A stretch of 64,000 nucleotides of DNA from Cryptosporangium sp044454545 (GTDB taxonomy: Bacteria; Actinomycetota; Actinomycetes; Mycobacteriales; Cryptosporangiaceae), in NCBI RefSeq assembly GCF_044454545.1, contig NZ_JBITDV010000005.1:62001-126000 (forward strand), read 5' to 3'. The position numbers and the translations under genes are program-made. Below are positions 7,914 to 16,552 of this stretch, piece by piece. The notes under the pieces are model-generated. The model had not been told where the DNA came from. It made no database searches and saw nothing but the letters and a program-made list of their open reading frames with translations. Position 1 is the first letter of the stretch. The number at the start of each line of letters is the position of its first letter.

Positions 7914-9235
7914 GAGTCGCCACCCGCCTGACGATCCTCACCAGCGCGGTCGCCACCGTCGCGGTCCTCGTCGCCGCCGTGCTCTCGGCCGGCCTGATCC
8001 GCGGAGCCACCGGCGCGGAGAGCCGCCGCCTCCTGGCCCGCGAGGCCGACGCCGCCGCGAACAGCACCACGCCGCGGCCGTGGCTGGCCCGCGCCCTCCG
8101 GGCGCAGCAGGTCTCGGTGGTACAGGTCGACGCCGACCAACAGCTCACTACCGACGATCCGGACGCCGCGGCCGCAGCGAAAACCATCCTCCCGACGCTC
8201 GCAACCGGCACCAGCGTCTCGACGTCCCAGCAGGTCGACGGCCTCACCTGGCTCCTCGAAGGCCGCCCGGTCGGATCGGGTGCGGTCGTACTCGCCCAGC
8301 CCGCCGACGCGAGCCGGACGTTCGGCCGCCAGATCCTCGTCCGGACGAGCCTGTCGCTGGCCGTCGGCCTGGCGGTCGCGATCCTGGCCGGCCTGCTGCT
8401 CGCCCGCCGCTCCAGCCGGACGCTGCGCCGCACCGCGGTGGCGGCGCACCGGATGGCCGCCGGTGACCGGGACGTCCGGCTGCCGGTCGAGGGCCCGACC
8501 GAGATCGCCGAGGTCGCGGGGGCGTTGAACTCGCTGGCCGGTGCGCTGGACGCCTCCGAGAGCCGCCAGCGCGACTTCCTGCTGGGCATCTCCCACGAAC
8601 TCCGGACGCCGCTCACCGCGATCAACGGGTTCGCGGAGTCGCTCGCGGACGGCGTGGTCACCGGTGACGACACCGCGGCCGTCGGCGCGACGATCCACGC
8701 CGAGGCGCAGCGCCTCGACCGGCTGGTCGGCGACCTGCTCGACCTCGCCCGCCTGGACGCCGTCGACTTCCCGCTCGACCTCACGGACGTCGACCTCACC
8801 GCGCTCGTGGCCGAGGCGGCGCGCGTCTGGGGGCCACGGTGCGCGGCCGAGGGCGTCGACTTCCGGCTCGACGTCGTCGACGAGCCACTGGTGCTGGAGA
8901 CCGACCCGATCCGGGTCCGCCAGATCGTGGACGGCCTGGCCGAGAACGCCCTGCGGGTGACACCCGCCGGCCGCCCGATCGTCTTCGCGCTACGCACCGA
9001 CGAGGCACACGCGGTGCTCGATGTCCGCGACGGCGGCCCCGGGCTCACCGAAGAGGACTACCCGGTCGCGTTCGACCGCATGGTGCTCCACACCCGCTAC
9101 CGGGGCGTCCGCCGGGTGGGCACCGGCCTGGGCCTGGCTCTGGTCCACCGCCTGGCCACCCGTCTGGGCGGCACCCCGTCGGCTGGTCCGGCCCCCGAGG
9201 GCGGCGCGCGCTTCAGCGTCCGCTTTCCCGCCTGA
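7910..9235 (+). CDS. Sensor histidine kinase
   Basis: Partner of the preceding response regulator; 441 residues. A transmembrane helix at about 8-31 and a second at about 146-166 bracket a roughly 110-residue extracytoplasmic sensing region with no recognisable domain. A HAMP segment follows (about 168-215). The dimerisation/phospho-acceptor helix has H229 in LLGISHELRTPLTAING. The ATPase domain has ENALRV (N box), VRDGGPGL (G1) and GTGLGLALVHRLA (G2). The ATG at 7910 overlaps the regulator stop (ATGA). Its last 23 bp overlap the convergent NmrA-type gene. Signal and target genes are unknown; the low-complexity protein upstream is the only co-directional neighbour. Confidence 0.95.
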   Translation: MRVATRLTILTSAVATVAVLVAAVLSAGLIRGATGAESRRLLAREADAAANSTTPRPWLARALRAQQVSVVQVDADQQLTTDDPDAAAAAKTILPTLATGTSVSTSQQVDGLTWLLEGRPVGSGAVVLAQPADASRTFGRQILVRTSLSLAVGLAVAILAGLLLARRSSRTLRRTAVAAHRMAAGDRDVRLPVEGPTEIAEVAGALNSLAGALDASESRQRDFLLGISHELRTPLTAINGFAESLADGVVTGDDTAAVGATIHAEAQRLDRLVGDLLDLARLDAVDFPLDLTDVDLTALVAEAARVWGPRCAAEGVDFRLDVVDEPLVLETDPIRVRQIVDGLAENALRVTPAGRPIVFALRTDEAHAVLDVRDGGPGLTEEDYPVAFDRMVLHTRYRGVRRVGTGLGLALVHRLATRLGGTPSAGPAPEGGARFSVRFPA

Positions 9236-9992
9236 GAACGGACGCGACCGACGTCGGTGTGCGCTCCAGCAGTGCGGCCAGCACGCGGGGATTGCCCACC
9301 AGCCCGTGGCGGTCGTAGTACAGGAACATCGAGCCCAGCGCATCTCTCGGGTAGCCCCGGAGCGGTGTGTCCAGGTACCACTCGTCCGGGTCCTCGCGCT
9401 CCGCGGGCACACCCAGCAGACGGGCGACGTCGGCGATCGAGAGGAGTTCCGGGCCGGCCAGCTCGTACCGGGCGTACGAGTGGCCCGGCTCGCTCAGGAC
9501 CCGGGCGGCCACCGCGGCCACGTCCTCCAGGTCCACGAACGCGAACTTCACGTCGACCGAGTACGGCACGGTCAGGACGTCGGCCGGGCGGATGTTCTGG
9601 GCGTACGCACCGGGCTGCAGGATCGTCCAGTCCGTACCGGACGCGACGATCAGCTCCTCGGCGCGCGCCTTGGCCCAGTGGTGCGGCATCGCCTCGATCG
9701 CCGGGTGCAGCACCGAGTGGTACACGATCCGGCGCACACCCGCGGCGAGCACGTTCCCGACGATCGACGCTTCCTCCGCGTGCACGTTCGGCGCGATCAC
9801 GTACACCGCGGAAACGCCGTCGAGCGCGTCGGCCAGTTGCGTGGCGTCCGCCAGATCGGCTCGAACGGTCTCGGTCGCACCGGCCTCGGCCCCACCCGGA
9901 CGCACGACCGCACGGGTCGGGACGCCGCGGGCGGCGAGCGCCGCCAGCACGGCACGTCCGGTCTTTCCACCTGCACCCGTGACCGCGATCAT
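9213..9992 (-). CDS. NmrA/SDR-type NAD(P)-binding protein
   Basis: This 259-residue protein has an N-terminal Rossmann fold (VTGAGGKTGRAVLAAL) and the NmrA-like pattern of atypical short-chain dehydrogenases, with GTDWTILQPGAYAQN near the middle in place of the classical YxxxK. Such proteins bind NAD(P) and act as redox sensors or quinone/isoflavone-type reductases; the substrate cannot be inferred. It is transcribed against the histidine kinase, with a 23-bp convergent overlap, and lies 26 bp downstream of hyuB on the same strand, so it may be a distal member of the hyuAB unit. Confidence 0.85.
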   Translation of the reverse strand: MIAVTGAGGKTGRAVLAALAARGVPTRAVVRPGGAEAGATETVRADLADATQLADALDGVSAVYVIAPNVHAEEASIVGNVLAAGVRRIVYHSVLHPAIEAMPHHWAKARAEELIVASGTDWTILQPGAYAQNIRPADVLTVPYSVDVKFAFVDLEDVAAVAARVLSEPGHSYARYELAGPELLSIADVARLLGVPAEREDPDEWYLDTPLRGYPRDALGSMFLYYDRHGLVGNPRVLAALLERTPTSVASVLRRESGR

Positions 9993-10018
9993 GGCGAAGG
10001 CCTACCCCGCGCGACCGT

Positions 10019-11860
10019 TCACAGAACGTCGACCTCGGCGAACGTGCGGCCGCCGGCCAGGGCCGGGTAGCCGGGGCCGCGGTCGAAGAACGCCTCGGAG
10101 GCCGAGGTCCGCGACCCGCGCAGCGCCTCCGACGCGGCCTCGTCGACCGTTCCGTCGGACGCGACCACGACCCCGTAGTCGTTCCGCGCGCCGGTGACCG
10201 AAATCTTGCCCCAGGCCAGGTCCCGCGCGACCTCCTCGTACGGACGCTCGAGCGGATCGCCCCAGCCGCCGCCACCGGTGGTCCGGATCCGGATCACCTC
10301 GCCGGCCCGCACCGGCTCGGCGTCGGCCAGCGCGTCCACGACCCGCTCGTTCGGCCCCTCCGGGTCGATGACGACCTCGAACGGACGCCCGGCGCGACCG
10401 CCCCTGACCCCCCAGCAGGCCAGCAACGACCGGTCGGCGATCGACATGAACGACGCGTCCCGCAGCATCCGGATCCGCTTCTCGTACCCGAGCCCGCCCC
10501 GGTACCGCCCGGCGCCCCCGGAGTCGACCGCCAGCCCGAGCGACTCGACCACGAACGGCCACCGCGACTCGGCGAACTCGACCGGGATGTTCCGCGAGTC
10601 CGGCACGACGTGGATCGTGTCCTCGCCGTCGGCGTAGTACCGGCCGCCGGACCCGCCGCCGAGCACTTCGCGCATGAGATACGGGTCTCCGGAAGCGTCG
10701 GACCCGTAAACCCCGGTGTACCGGATCGTCTCCTGGTCGGCGGGCATCCGGCCGTCGACGGCCTTCGCCACCACGCCGGCCAGCACCCCGAGCAGACGCA
10801 GGATCACGAACGTCCGGGCATTCGTCGGCGCCGGGAAGATCGGCGTCAGCAGCGTCCCGGGCGGCGGGAACTTCATCTCGATCAACGGGATCACGCCCTC
10901 GTTGACGTCGAGCTCGGCTGCCCGTTCCGGCGAGTCGGCCAGGTTGCGCAAGATCGGCGCCAGCCATTTGGCCAGGAAATTGCCGTCGGAATAGTTCGCG
11001 CAGTGGTTGATCGGGCCCTTGGCCTGCGGTGACGTCCCGGTGAAGTCGAGGATCAGCTTGCCGTCGGTCACCCCGTCGCCGGCCGAGACCTTGGTCAGCG
11101 TGATCCGTTGCGCGTGCAGCTTGGGCTCGTCGACGCCGTCGTGCTCGGCGTAGTCCTCCCAGACGTACGTCCCGTCGGGAATCTTCGAGAGCAGTTCGGC
11201 CCGGAACACCCTGGTGGTGTTGGCCAGGATCGCGTCGAAACACTCCTCGACCATCAACCGGCCGTACCGGGTGAACAGCTCACCGAGCCGGCGCGCGCCC
11301 ATCAGGCAGGCCGAGCACTCGGCGTCCAGGTCGGCGGCGAGCGAGTCGGGCATCCGCGAGTTGCGGGTCATGATCTTGAGCGCGGCCTCGTTCGGCACGC
11401 CGGCGTCCCAGAGCCGGATCGGCGGGACCATCAGGCCCTCTTCGAACACGCTGGTCGCCGCGGACGGCATCGACCCCGGAACCGCGCCGCCGATGTCGTC
11501 GTGGTGCCCGAACGCCTGGACGAACGCCACCACGTCCCCGTCGTGAAAAACGGGAACCGTGACGCAGAGGTCCGGCAGGTGACCGATCCCGCCCTCCGAC
11601 AGGTAGACGTCGTTGTGGAAGAACACGTCCCCCGGGCGCATCGAGTCCAGCGGGTAGTCCCTGGCCACCGGCTGCACGAGTGCCGAATACGACCGGCCGG
11701 TGAGTTTGCGCAGCTTGCGGTCGTGGATGCCGGCCCGGAAGTCGTGCGCGTCCCGGATCATCGGTGACCGCGCGGTGCGCCCGATCGCGGTCTCCACTTC
11801 GAGCTCGATCGCCGCGAGCGTGCCTTCGACGATTTCCAGAACGATCGGGTCGACGCTCAC
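10019..11860 (-). CDS. hyuB: Hydantoinase B / oxoprolinase B subunit
   Basis: A 613-residue HyuB-family subunit. With HyuA it forms an ATP-dependent amidohydrolase acting on cyclic amides (5-oxoproline, N-methylhydantoin) or, in the same superfamily, a carboxylase. Family features are DPIVLEIVEGTLAAI at the N-terminus, DVFFHNDVYLSEGGIGHLPD, the histidine-rich FGHHDDIGG, and TGGGGWGDPLERP near the C-terminus. The GTG at 11860 is chosen because it overlaps the hyuA stop (GTGA); a longer reading upstream would cover hyuA in another frame. Substrate cannot be decided from sequence. Nearby nucleobase-related genes make a hydantoin or dihydropyrimidine-like ring a reasonable guess. Confidence 0.92.
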   Translation of the reverse strand: MSVDPIVLEIVEGTLAAIELEVETAIGRTARSPMIRDAHDFRAGIHDRKLRKLTGRSYSALVQPVARDYPLDSMRPGDVFFHNDVYLSEGGIGHLPDLCVTVPVFHDGDVVAFVQAFGHHDDIGGAVPGSMPSAATSVFEEGLMVPPIRLWDAGVPNEAALKIMTRNSRMPDSLAADLDAECSACLMGARRLGELFTRYGRLMVEECFDAILANTTRVFRAELLSKIPDGTYVWEDYAEHDGVDEPKLHAQRITLTKVSAGDGVTDGKLILDFTGTSPQAKGPINHCANYSDGNFLAKWLAPILRNLADSPERAAELDVNEGVIPLIEMKFPPPGTLLTPIFPAPTNARTFVILRLLGVLAGVVAKAVDGRMPADQETIRYTGVYGSDASGDPYLMREVLGGGSGGRYYADGEDTIHVVPDSRNIPVEFAESRWPFVVESLGLAVDSGGAGRYRGGLGYEKRIRMLRDASFMSIADRSLLACWGVRGGRAGRPFEVVIDPEGPNERVVDALADAEPVRAGEVIRIRTTGGGGWGDPLERPYEEVARDLAWGKISVTGARNDYGVVVASDGTVDEAASEALRGSRTSASEAFFDRGPGYPALAGGRTFAEVDVL

Positions 11861-13881
11861 TTGGAGATCACCAGGTTTCCGAATCGGTCGACGACAGCGG
11901 TGAAGCCCGGGTGCAGCGGCACGGTCGAGCCGTACTCCTCGATGATCGCCGGGCCGTCGACGCGGTTGCCCGGCGAGAGGTCGGGCCGCCAGTAGATCGG
12001 CGTGTCCTCGTAACCGGCGTCGAACCACACTCGTCGTGTGCCGGTGGGCGAAGGCGGTCCGCCGGGCGAAAGCGGCACCAGCTCCGGACGGCGGATCGGG
12101 CCGACGCCGGTGACCCGCAGGTTCACCCACTCGACCTGCTGCTCCGGCTTGTCGCGGAAGCTGTATCCGTAGGTCTGTTCGTGCGCCGCGTGGAACGCCT
12201 CCCGGGCCTGGTCGAGGTCGACGCCGTGCACCGGGACCCGCACCTCGAACGCCTGCCCGTAGTACCGCAGGTCAGCGGTGCGCACGTACTGCTGCTCGGC
12301 GCGCGGGAAGCCCTCGCCGTCCAGAGCCTCGGCCGCCGAGGCCTCCAGTGCCGAGTACACGGAGGCGACCCTCGACGCGTCCAGGGACGAGTGCCGCGCC
12401 ACCAGCGTCTGCACGTAGTCGTTCTTCACGTCGACGGTGAGCAGCCCGAACGCCGACAGGTTGCCCGGATCGCGCGGCACCAGCACCGACGCGCACCCCA
12501 GGATGTCCACCAGCCGGCACAGCAGCAGCGACCCCGAGCCGCCGAACGTCACCAGCGTGAAGTCACGCACGTCCAGCCCGCGCTTCACGGTGACCTGCCG
12601 CAACGCGTTGGCCTGGTTCCAGGCCGAGATCTCCAGCACGCCGGCCGCGACCGAGGGCAGGTCCAGCCCGAGCGCGTCGCCGAGCTCTTCCAGACCCGCG
12701 GTGGCCGCCGAGACGTCCAGCGGCACCTCACCGCCGAGCAGGTGCGGAGGGATCCGCCCGAGCACGACGTGCGCGTCGGTCACCGTCGGCTCGGTGCCCC
12801 CGCGTCCGTAGCAGAGCGGTCCCGGGTCGGCTCCGGCCGATCGCGGCCCCACCTTCAGAGACCCCTCGCGCGAGAGCCACGCGACCGACCCGCCGCCCGC
12901 GCCGACCGTCACCACGTCGATCATCGGAATCTTCGACGGGTACACGCCGACGGTCCCCTCCGTCGTCAGCGTCGGCTCACCGCCCAGAACCACGCTGACG
13001 TCGGTCGACGTGCCACCGCCGTCGCACGTGAGCACACGTTCGAACCCGGCCGCACCGGCCACCAGGGCCGCGCCGAGCGCACCCGCCGCCGGACCGGACA
13101 GCACGGTCGTGATCGGCTGGTGCACGACCTCCTCCGCCGAGAGCACCCCGCCGTTGGACTTCATGACGTAGAACGGGGTTTTCTCCGGCAGTTTCGACGC
13201 GATCCCCCGCACGTAGGCGCCGACCCGGGGCTTCACCGCGGCATCCACCAGCGTGGTCATCGCCCGCTCGTACTCGCGGTATTCGCGGAGCACGTCACTC
13301 GAGAGCGACACGACCGCTCCGGGGTGCTCGGCCGCGAGAACGTCCCGCATTTTCCGCTCGTGGGTGGCGTCCGCATAGGCGTGGAGGAAACAAACGCCGA
13401 GGGTGTCGACGCCCTGCTCGCGGAACCACCGCGCGACCTCGCGCGCTTCGGCCTCGTCGAACGGACGGATCTCCGCACCGGTGTGGTCGAGCCGGCCGCC
13501 GACGGTCTTCACCAGGTCGGCCGGCACGATCCGCGGTGGCTTGACCCAGAAGTAGGAGTTCCCGTAGCCGTCGGGAACGCTCTGCCGGGCGATCTCCAGG
13601 AGGAAGCCGAAGCCCTCGGTCGTGATGAACCCGAGGCGGCCGACCTTCCCTTCGAGCAACTGATTCGTGGCGACGGTCGTCCCGTGCACGAACGCGGTCA
13701 CCTCCGCGTCCGCACCGATCAGCGACAGAACCTTGCGGACGCCGTCCAGGAAGCCTTCGGCGGGGTCCGACGGGGTCGAAGGCGTTTTGGTCGTGACGAG
13801 GCGACCGCTCTCCTCGTCGATCGCCACCACGTCGGTGAACGTGCCACCGGTGTCGATGCCGATCCGCAGCCGTCGCGCCAT
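11857..13881 (-). CDS. hyuA: Hydantoinase A / oxoprolinase A subunit
   Basis: This 674-residue HyuA-family ATPase subunit has an ASKHA-type nucleotide-binding fold. It starts RIGIDTGGTFTDVVAID, the phosphate-1 motif of the family. Later come FVHGTTVATNQLLEGK, MKSNGGVLSAEEV, LTCDGGGTSTDVSVV and the ADPGPLCYGRGG loop. It supplies ATP-driven activation for HyuB, whose start overlaps its stop by 4 bp. A strong GGGAGG lies 8 nt before the ATG. The 87 bp between it and the sirtuin gene upstream could hold its promoter, so the hyuAB pair (perhaps with the NmrA-type gene) is likely one transcript. Confidence 0.93.
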   Translation of the reverse strand: MARRLRIGIDTGGTFTDVVAIDEESGRLVTTKTPSTPSDPAEGFLDGVRKVLSLIGADAEVTAFVHGTTVATNQLLEGKVGRLGFITTEGFGFLLEIARQSVPDGYGNSYFWVKPPRIVPADLVKTVGGRLDHTGAEIRPFDEAEAREVARWFREQGVDTLGVCFLHAYADATHERKMRDVLAAEHPGAVVSLSSDVLREYREYERAMTTLVDAAVKPRVGAYVRGIASKLPEKTPFYVMKSNGGVLSAEEVVHQPITTVLSGPAAGALGAALVAGAAGFERVLTCDGGGTSTDVSVVLGGEPTLTTEGTVGVYPSKIPMIDVVTVGAGGGSVAWLSREGSLKVGPRSAGADPGPLCYGRGGTEPTVTDAHVVLGRIPPHLLGGEVPLDVSAATAGLEELGDALGLDLPSVAAGVLEISAWNQANALRQVTVKRGLDVRDFTLVTFGGSGSLLLCRLVDILGCASVLVPRDPGNLSAFGLLTVDVKNDYVQTLVARHSSLDASRVASVYSALEASAAEALDGEGFPRAEQQYVRTADLRYYGQAFEVRVPVHGVDLDQAREAFHAAHEQTYGYSFRDKPEQQVEWVNLRVTGVGPIRRPELVPLSPGGPPSPTGTRRVWFDAGYEDTPIYWRPDLSPGNRVDGPAIIEEYGSTVPLHPGFTAVVDRFGNLVISK

Positions 13882-13968
13882 ACGAGAGCCTCCCTGATGG
13901 TTCCTACCCGAATTGAACGGGCAAGATCCGCCAGGTTCGCCGTCAAGTTCTGCTAAGGCAGCGACCCC

Positions 13969-14814
13969 TCAGGTGGTGGCCGCTGCCAGCGCGGCGAGGG
14001 TCGGGCCGAGAGGTGAATCCAGGCGGACCGCGGCACATTCGTCGCCGCGGGTCGGGCCCTGGTTGACGATCGCGACCGGGATCCGGGCCTTGGTCGCCTG
14101 CATCACGAACCGGCGGCCGGAATACACGGTCAGCGAGCTGCCCAGCACGAGCAGTAGACCGGCGCGGTCGACGGTCGCGTGGCAGTCGACGACCCGGTCC
14201 TTCGGCACGTTCTCGCCGAAGAACACGACATCGGGCTTGAGGACGCCACCGCAGTTCACGCAGTCGACGACCGCGAACCCGTCGAGCAGTTCCTCGGCCA
14301 GGTCGACGTCGCCGTCGGGGTTGACGGTCTCCGGGTCGGTTTCTCCCCCGAAATGCGGGTTGGCGCCGCGGAGACGGTCGTCGAGCTCCAGGCGTCCGGA
14401 CAGGTCGCCGCAGTCGAGGCAGATCACGCGGTCGAGCGAGCCGTGCAGCTCGATGACGTCGTCGGCGCCACCGGCCTGGTGCAGGCCGTCGACGTTCTGG
14501 GTGATGATGCTGTCGACCAGGCCGTTGCGCTGGAGCCGGGCCACCGCGCGGTGACCGTCGTTGGGGGCGGCACGGCTGATCGTGCGCCAGCCGAGGAAGC
14601 TGCGCGCCCAGTAGCGGCGCCGGGCGGTCTGATCGCGCGTGAACGCCTGGTAGGTCATCGGGGTGTGGTTGCGGGAGTAGGCCCCGGACGGCCCGCGGTA
14701 ATCGGGGATCCCGGACTCGGTGGAGATACCGGCGCCGCTGAGCACGACGACGCCGCCTCGTCGGACGAGGGCCGTCAGCTCGGCGAGATCCGACTCGGGG
14801 AGCGCAAGGGTCAC
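13969..14814 (-). CDS. Sir2-family NAD-dependent protein deacylase
   Basis: This is a 281-residue sirtuin that removes acyl groups from lysine side chains using NAD+. It shows the NAD-binding GAGISTESGIPDYRG (about 27-41), TQNVDGLH (about 105-112), the catalytic histidine in ELHGS (about H124), and a zinc ribbon made from CLDCG and a later CVNCGG pair. VFFGENVP and LGSSLTVYSG complete the signature. Length is typical of bacterial class II/III-like sirtuins with an extended zinc module. It is on the same strand as hyuA but separated by 87 bp, so functional linkage is uncertain. Confidence 0.95.
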   Translation of the reverse strand: MTLALPESDLAELTALVRRGGVVVLSGAGISTESGIPDYRGPSGAYSRNHTPMTYQAFTRDQTARRRYWARSFLGWRTISRAAPNDGHRAVARLQRNGLVDSIITQNVDGLHQAGGADDVIELHGSLDRVICLDCGDLSGRLELDDRLRGANPHFGGETDPETVNPDGDVDLAEELLDGFAVVDCVNCGGVLKPDVVFFGENVPKDRVVDCHATVDRAGLLLVLGSSLTVYSGRRFVMQATKARIPVAIVNQGPTRGDECAAVRLDSPLGPTLAALAAATT

Positions 14815-14829
14815 GGGCTCAATCGTGCC

Positions 14830-15531
14830 TCAGCGCGGCTCGAACAGCAGGAACCAGCGGTGGCCCGAGGGGTCGATGATCGTTCCGGCGCGCCCGTACG
14901 GGCCGTCGGCGACCTCGCGGTCGAGCGTGGCACCGGCCGCGACCGCACGCGCCACTCCCGCGTCCACCTCGTCCGGCGTCTCGAGCGACAGGTGCAGCGT
15001 CACGCTGACGCCGCCGGCCCGGGCCGGGGCGACCAGCCCCATCTCGGGGAACTCCTCCGCGAGGAACAGCCGGATCGGGCCGATCTGCAGGGTCGCGTGG
15101 CCGACCTTGCCGTCCGGCATGATCACCGGCTCGCCGATCAGCACGGCGCCGAACGCGGCGACGTAGAAGTCGATCGCGCGACGCCCGTCGGCGACCGAGA
15201 GGTATGGGGTGAACTGCTTGATCCGGAGCGGAGTCGAGGTGGGAGTGGTCATCGGAACCTCCAGGTCGGTCTCGAGCGTGATGTCGACGATCTCGTCGGT
15301 GTCGAGCAGACGCGCGAGTTCGTCCGCGGTGAGCTCGTCGGGGTCGATGAAGCCGGGGTCGATGAAGCCGGGGCGGCCCGGGATCGGGCCGTGGTCGGCG
15401 GGACGGCCGTAGCGGGTCGGCCGGGGACGAACGAGCGCCTGCTCCAAGCGGAGGCGGAGAGCCGCGGCGAACATCGGGTCGGGTGTCTCGTCGGGGACGG
15501 GGTCGCGAAGGGCGTCCAGCGGGTCAGTCAT
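14830..15531 (-). CDS. VOC-family protein with sigma-factor-linked N-terminal extension
   Basis: The protein has 233 residues. Residues about 105-233 form a glyoxalase/VOC-type domain of the PhnB-like kind (FTPYLSVADGRRAIDFYVAAFGA ... IIDPSGHRWFLLFEP), often described as binding or modifying small toxic compounds. Residues 1-100 are a separate segment (MTDPLDALRDPVPDETPDP, then an Arg-rich helix) that recurs in actinobacterial proteins encoded next to ECF sigma factors, plus two GFIDP repeats. The start overlaps the sigma-factor stop by 8 bp. No anti-sigma with a membrane helix is present, so this protein may take that role or be the sigma factor's main target; that is inference. Confidence 0.82.
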   Translation of the reverse strand: MTDPLDALRDPVPDETPDPMFAAALRLRLEQALVRPRPTRYGRPADHGPIPGRPGFIDPGFIDPDELTADELARLLDTDEIVDITLETDLEVPMTTPTSTPLRIKQFTPYLSVADGRRAIDFYVAAFGAVLIGEPVIMPDGKVGHATLQIGPIRLFLAEEFPEMGLVAPARAGGVSVTLHLSLETPDEVDAGVARAVAAGATLDREVADGPYGRAGTIIDPSGHRWFLLFEPR

Positions 15532-16021
15532 CGCTGCTCCCTTCCTCGTACGCGGCGCGGAACGCGGCTCTCGCCCGGACGATCAGCGCTTCGGTGGCGT
15601 GCCGGGTGCGGCCCAGCAGGCGGGCCACCTCCGGCACCGGCAGGTCGTCGACGTAGCGCAACGTGAGCGCGGCCCGGTTCTGCGGTCCGAGCCGGTACAG
15701 GACGTCACGCGCGCGGAGCACGTCGAGCCGCACGTCCCAGGGGTCGTGCACCTCGGGCTCCACGACGTGCAGCGAGCGTTGCTCCCGGGCTTCCCGGCGC
15801 CAGTGGTCCACGAGCTTGTTCCTCGCGACGGTGATCAGCCAGGCCACCGTCGGCGCCTTGCCCTGGCGGACCGCGGTCACCGCGGCGAGGAACGTCTCAC
15901 CGGTGAGGTCCTCGGCGAGCGCGGTACTGCCGCACCGCGACCGCAGGTACCCGTAGACGTCCGGGAGCGCGCGGTCGTACAACGCCAAGAGGTCGGCGCT
16001 GCGCTCCGGGTCGCTGCTCAT
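15524..16021 (-). CDS. ECF-type RNA polymerase sigma factor
   Basis: A 165-residue extracytoplasmic-function sigma factor. Region 2 (about 10-75) includes LYDRALPDVYGYLRSRCG and the -10 recognition segment ending TVAWLITVARNKLVDHWRR. Region 4 (about 105-160) includes NRAALTLRYVDDLPVPEVARLLGRT with a helix-turn-helix. It lacks the C-terminal extension of SnoaL-type ECFs. It is translationally coupled to the VOC-family gene downstream. The 81 bp upstream, shared with the divergent nitroreductase-like gene, should hold its promoter and may be autoregulated. Confidence 0.94.
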   Translation of the reverse strand: MSSDPERSADLLALYDRALPDVYGYLRSRCGSTALAEDLTGETFLAAVTAVRQGKAPTVAWLITVARNKLVDHWRREAREQRSLHVVEPEVHDPWDVRLDVLRARDVLYRLGPQNRAALTLRYVDDLPVPEVARLLGRTRHATEALIVRARAAFRAAYEEGSSDD

Positions 16022-16102
16022 ACCTGTTCATCGCTCGACACGTGCGAACTCCGACGGTCGGGTCCCGGAATAGCCCCTGTCCGGCTGCTAGTTGACTGAA
16101 GC

Positions 16103-16543
16103 ATGCCACTCACCGGTGAATACGAGCCGAGCCCCTCCGACTGGGCGCGCAAGCAGGCCGAAAAGTTCGAGGCGAGCAACGGCGCCGAGGCCAACGAGCT
16201 GCGCGGCGTCCCGATCATTCTGCTGACGTCGGTCGGCGCGCGGAGCGGAAAGCTGCGGAAGACGCCGCTGATGCGGGTCGAGCACGAGGGGGAGTACGCG
16301 GTCGTCGCGTCCAAGGGCGGGGCGCCGGAGAACCCGGTCTGGTTCTACAACCTGGCCAAGAACCCGCACGTCGAGCTGCGTGACGCCGACCAGGTGAAGG
16401 ACTACGAGGCGCGCCAGGCCGACGGCGACGAGTACGAAGCCTGGTGGAAGCGGGCGGTCGAGGTATGGCCCGACTACGCCGAGTACCAGAAGAAGACCGA
16501 CCGGAAGATCCCGGTCTTCGTGTTGACGCCGATCGAGGCATGA
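16103..16543 (+). CDS. Deazaflavin (F420)-dependent nitroreductase-family protein
   Basis: A 146-residue protein of the Ddn/FDOR-A type split-barrel family. Diagnostic segments are ILLTSVGARSGKLRKTPLMRVEHEGEYAVVAS and GAPENPVWFYNLAKNPHVEL, followed by the E-rich R-x-VEVWPDYAEYQ segment. Characterised members bind the deazaflavin cofactor F420 and reduce nitroaromatics or quinones, and many homologues have no known substrate. It is divergent from the ECF sigma factor and stops 9 bp before the end of the convergent TetR gene. Being next to a sigma factor and redox proteins suggests a detoxification role, but this is weak. Confidence 0.9.
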   Translation: MPLTGEYEPSPSDWARKQAEKFEASNGAEANELRGVPIILLTSVGARSGKLRKTPLMRVEHEGEYAVVASKGGAPENPVWFYNLAKNPHVELRDADQVKDYEARQADGDEYEAWWKRAVEVWPDYAEYQKKTDRKIPVFVLTPIEA

Positions 16544-16552
16544 GCCCGGCGC

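Noticed and set aside
13907..13921. CCCG-7-CGGG inverted repeat above hyuA as an operator
   Set aside because: Arms are only 4 bp of pure G/C, expected by chance at this GC content.
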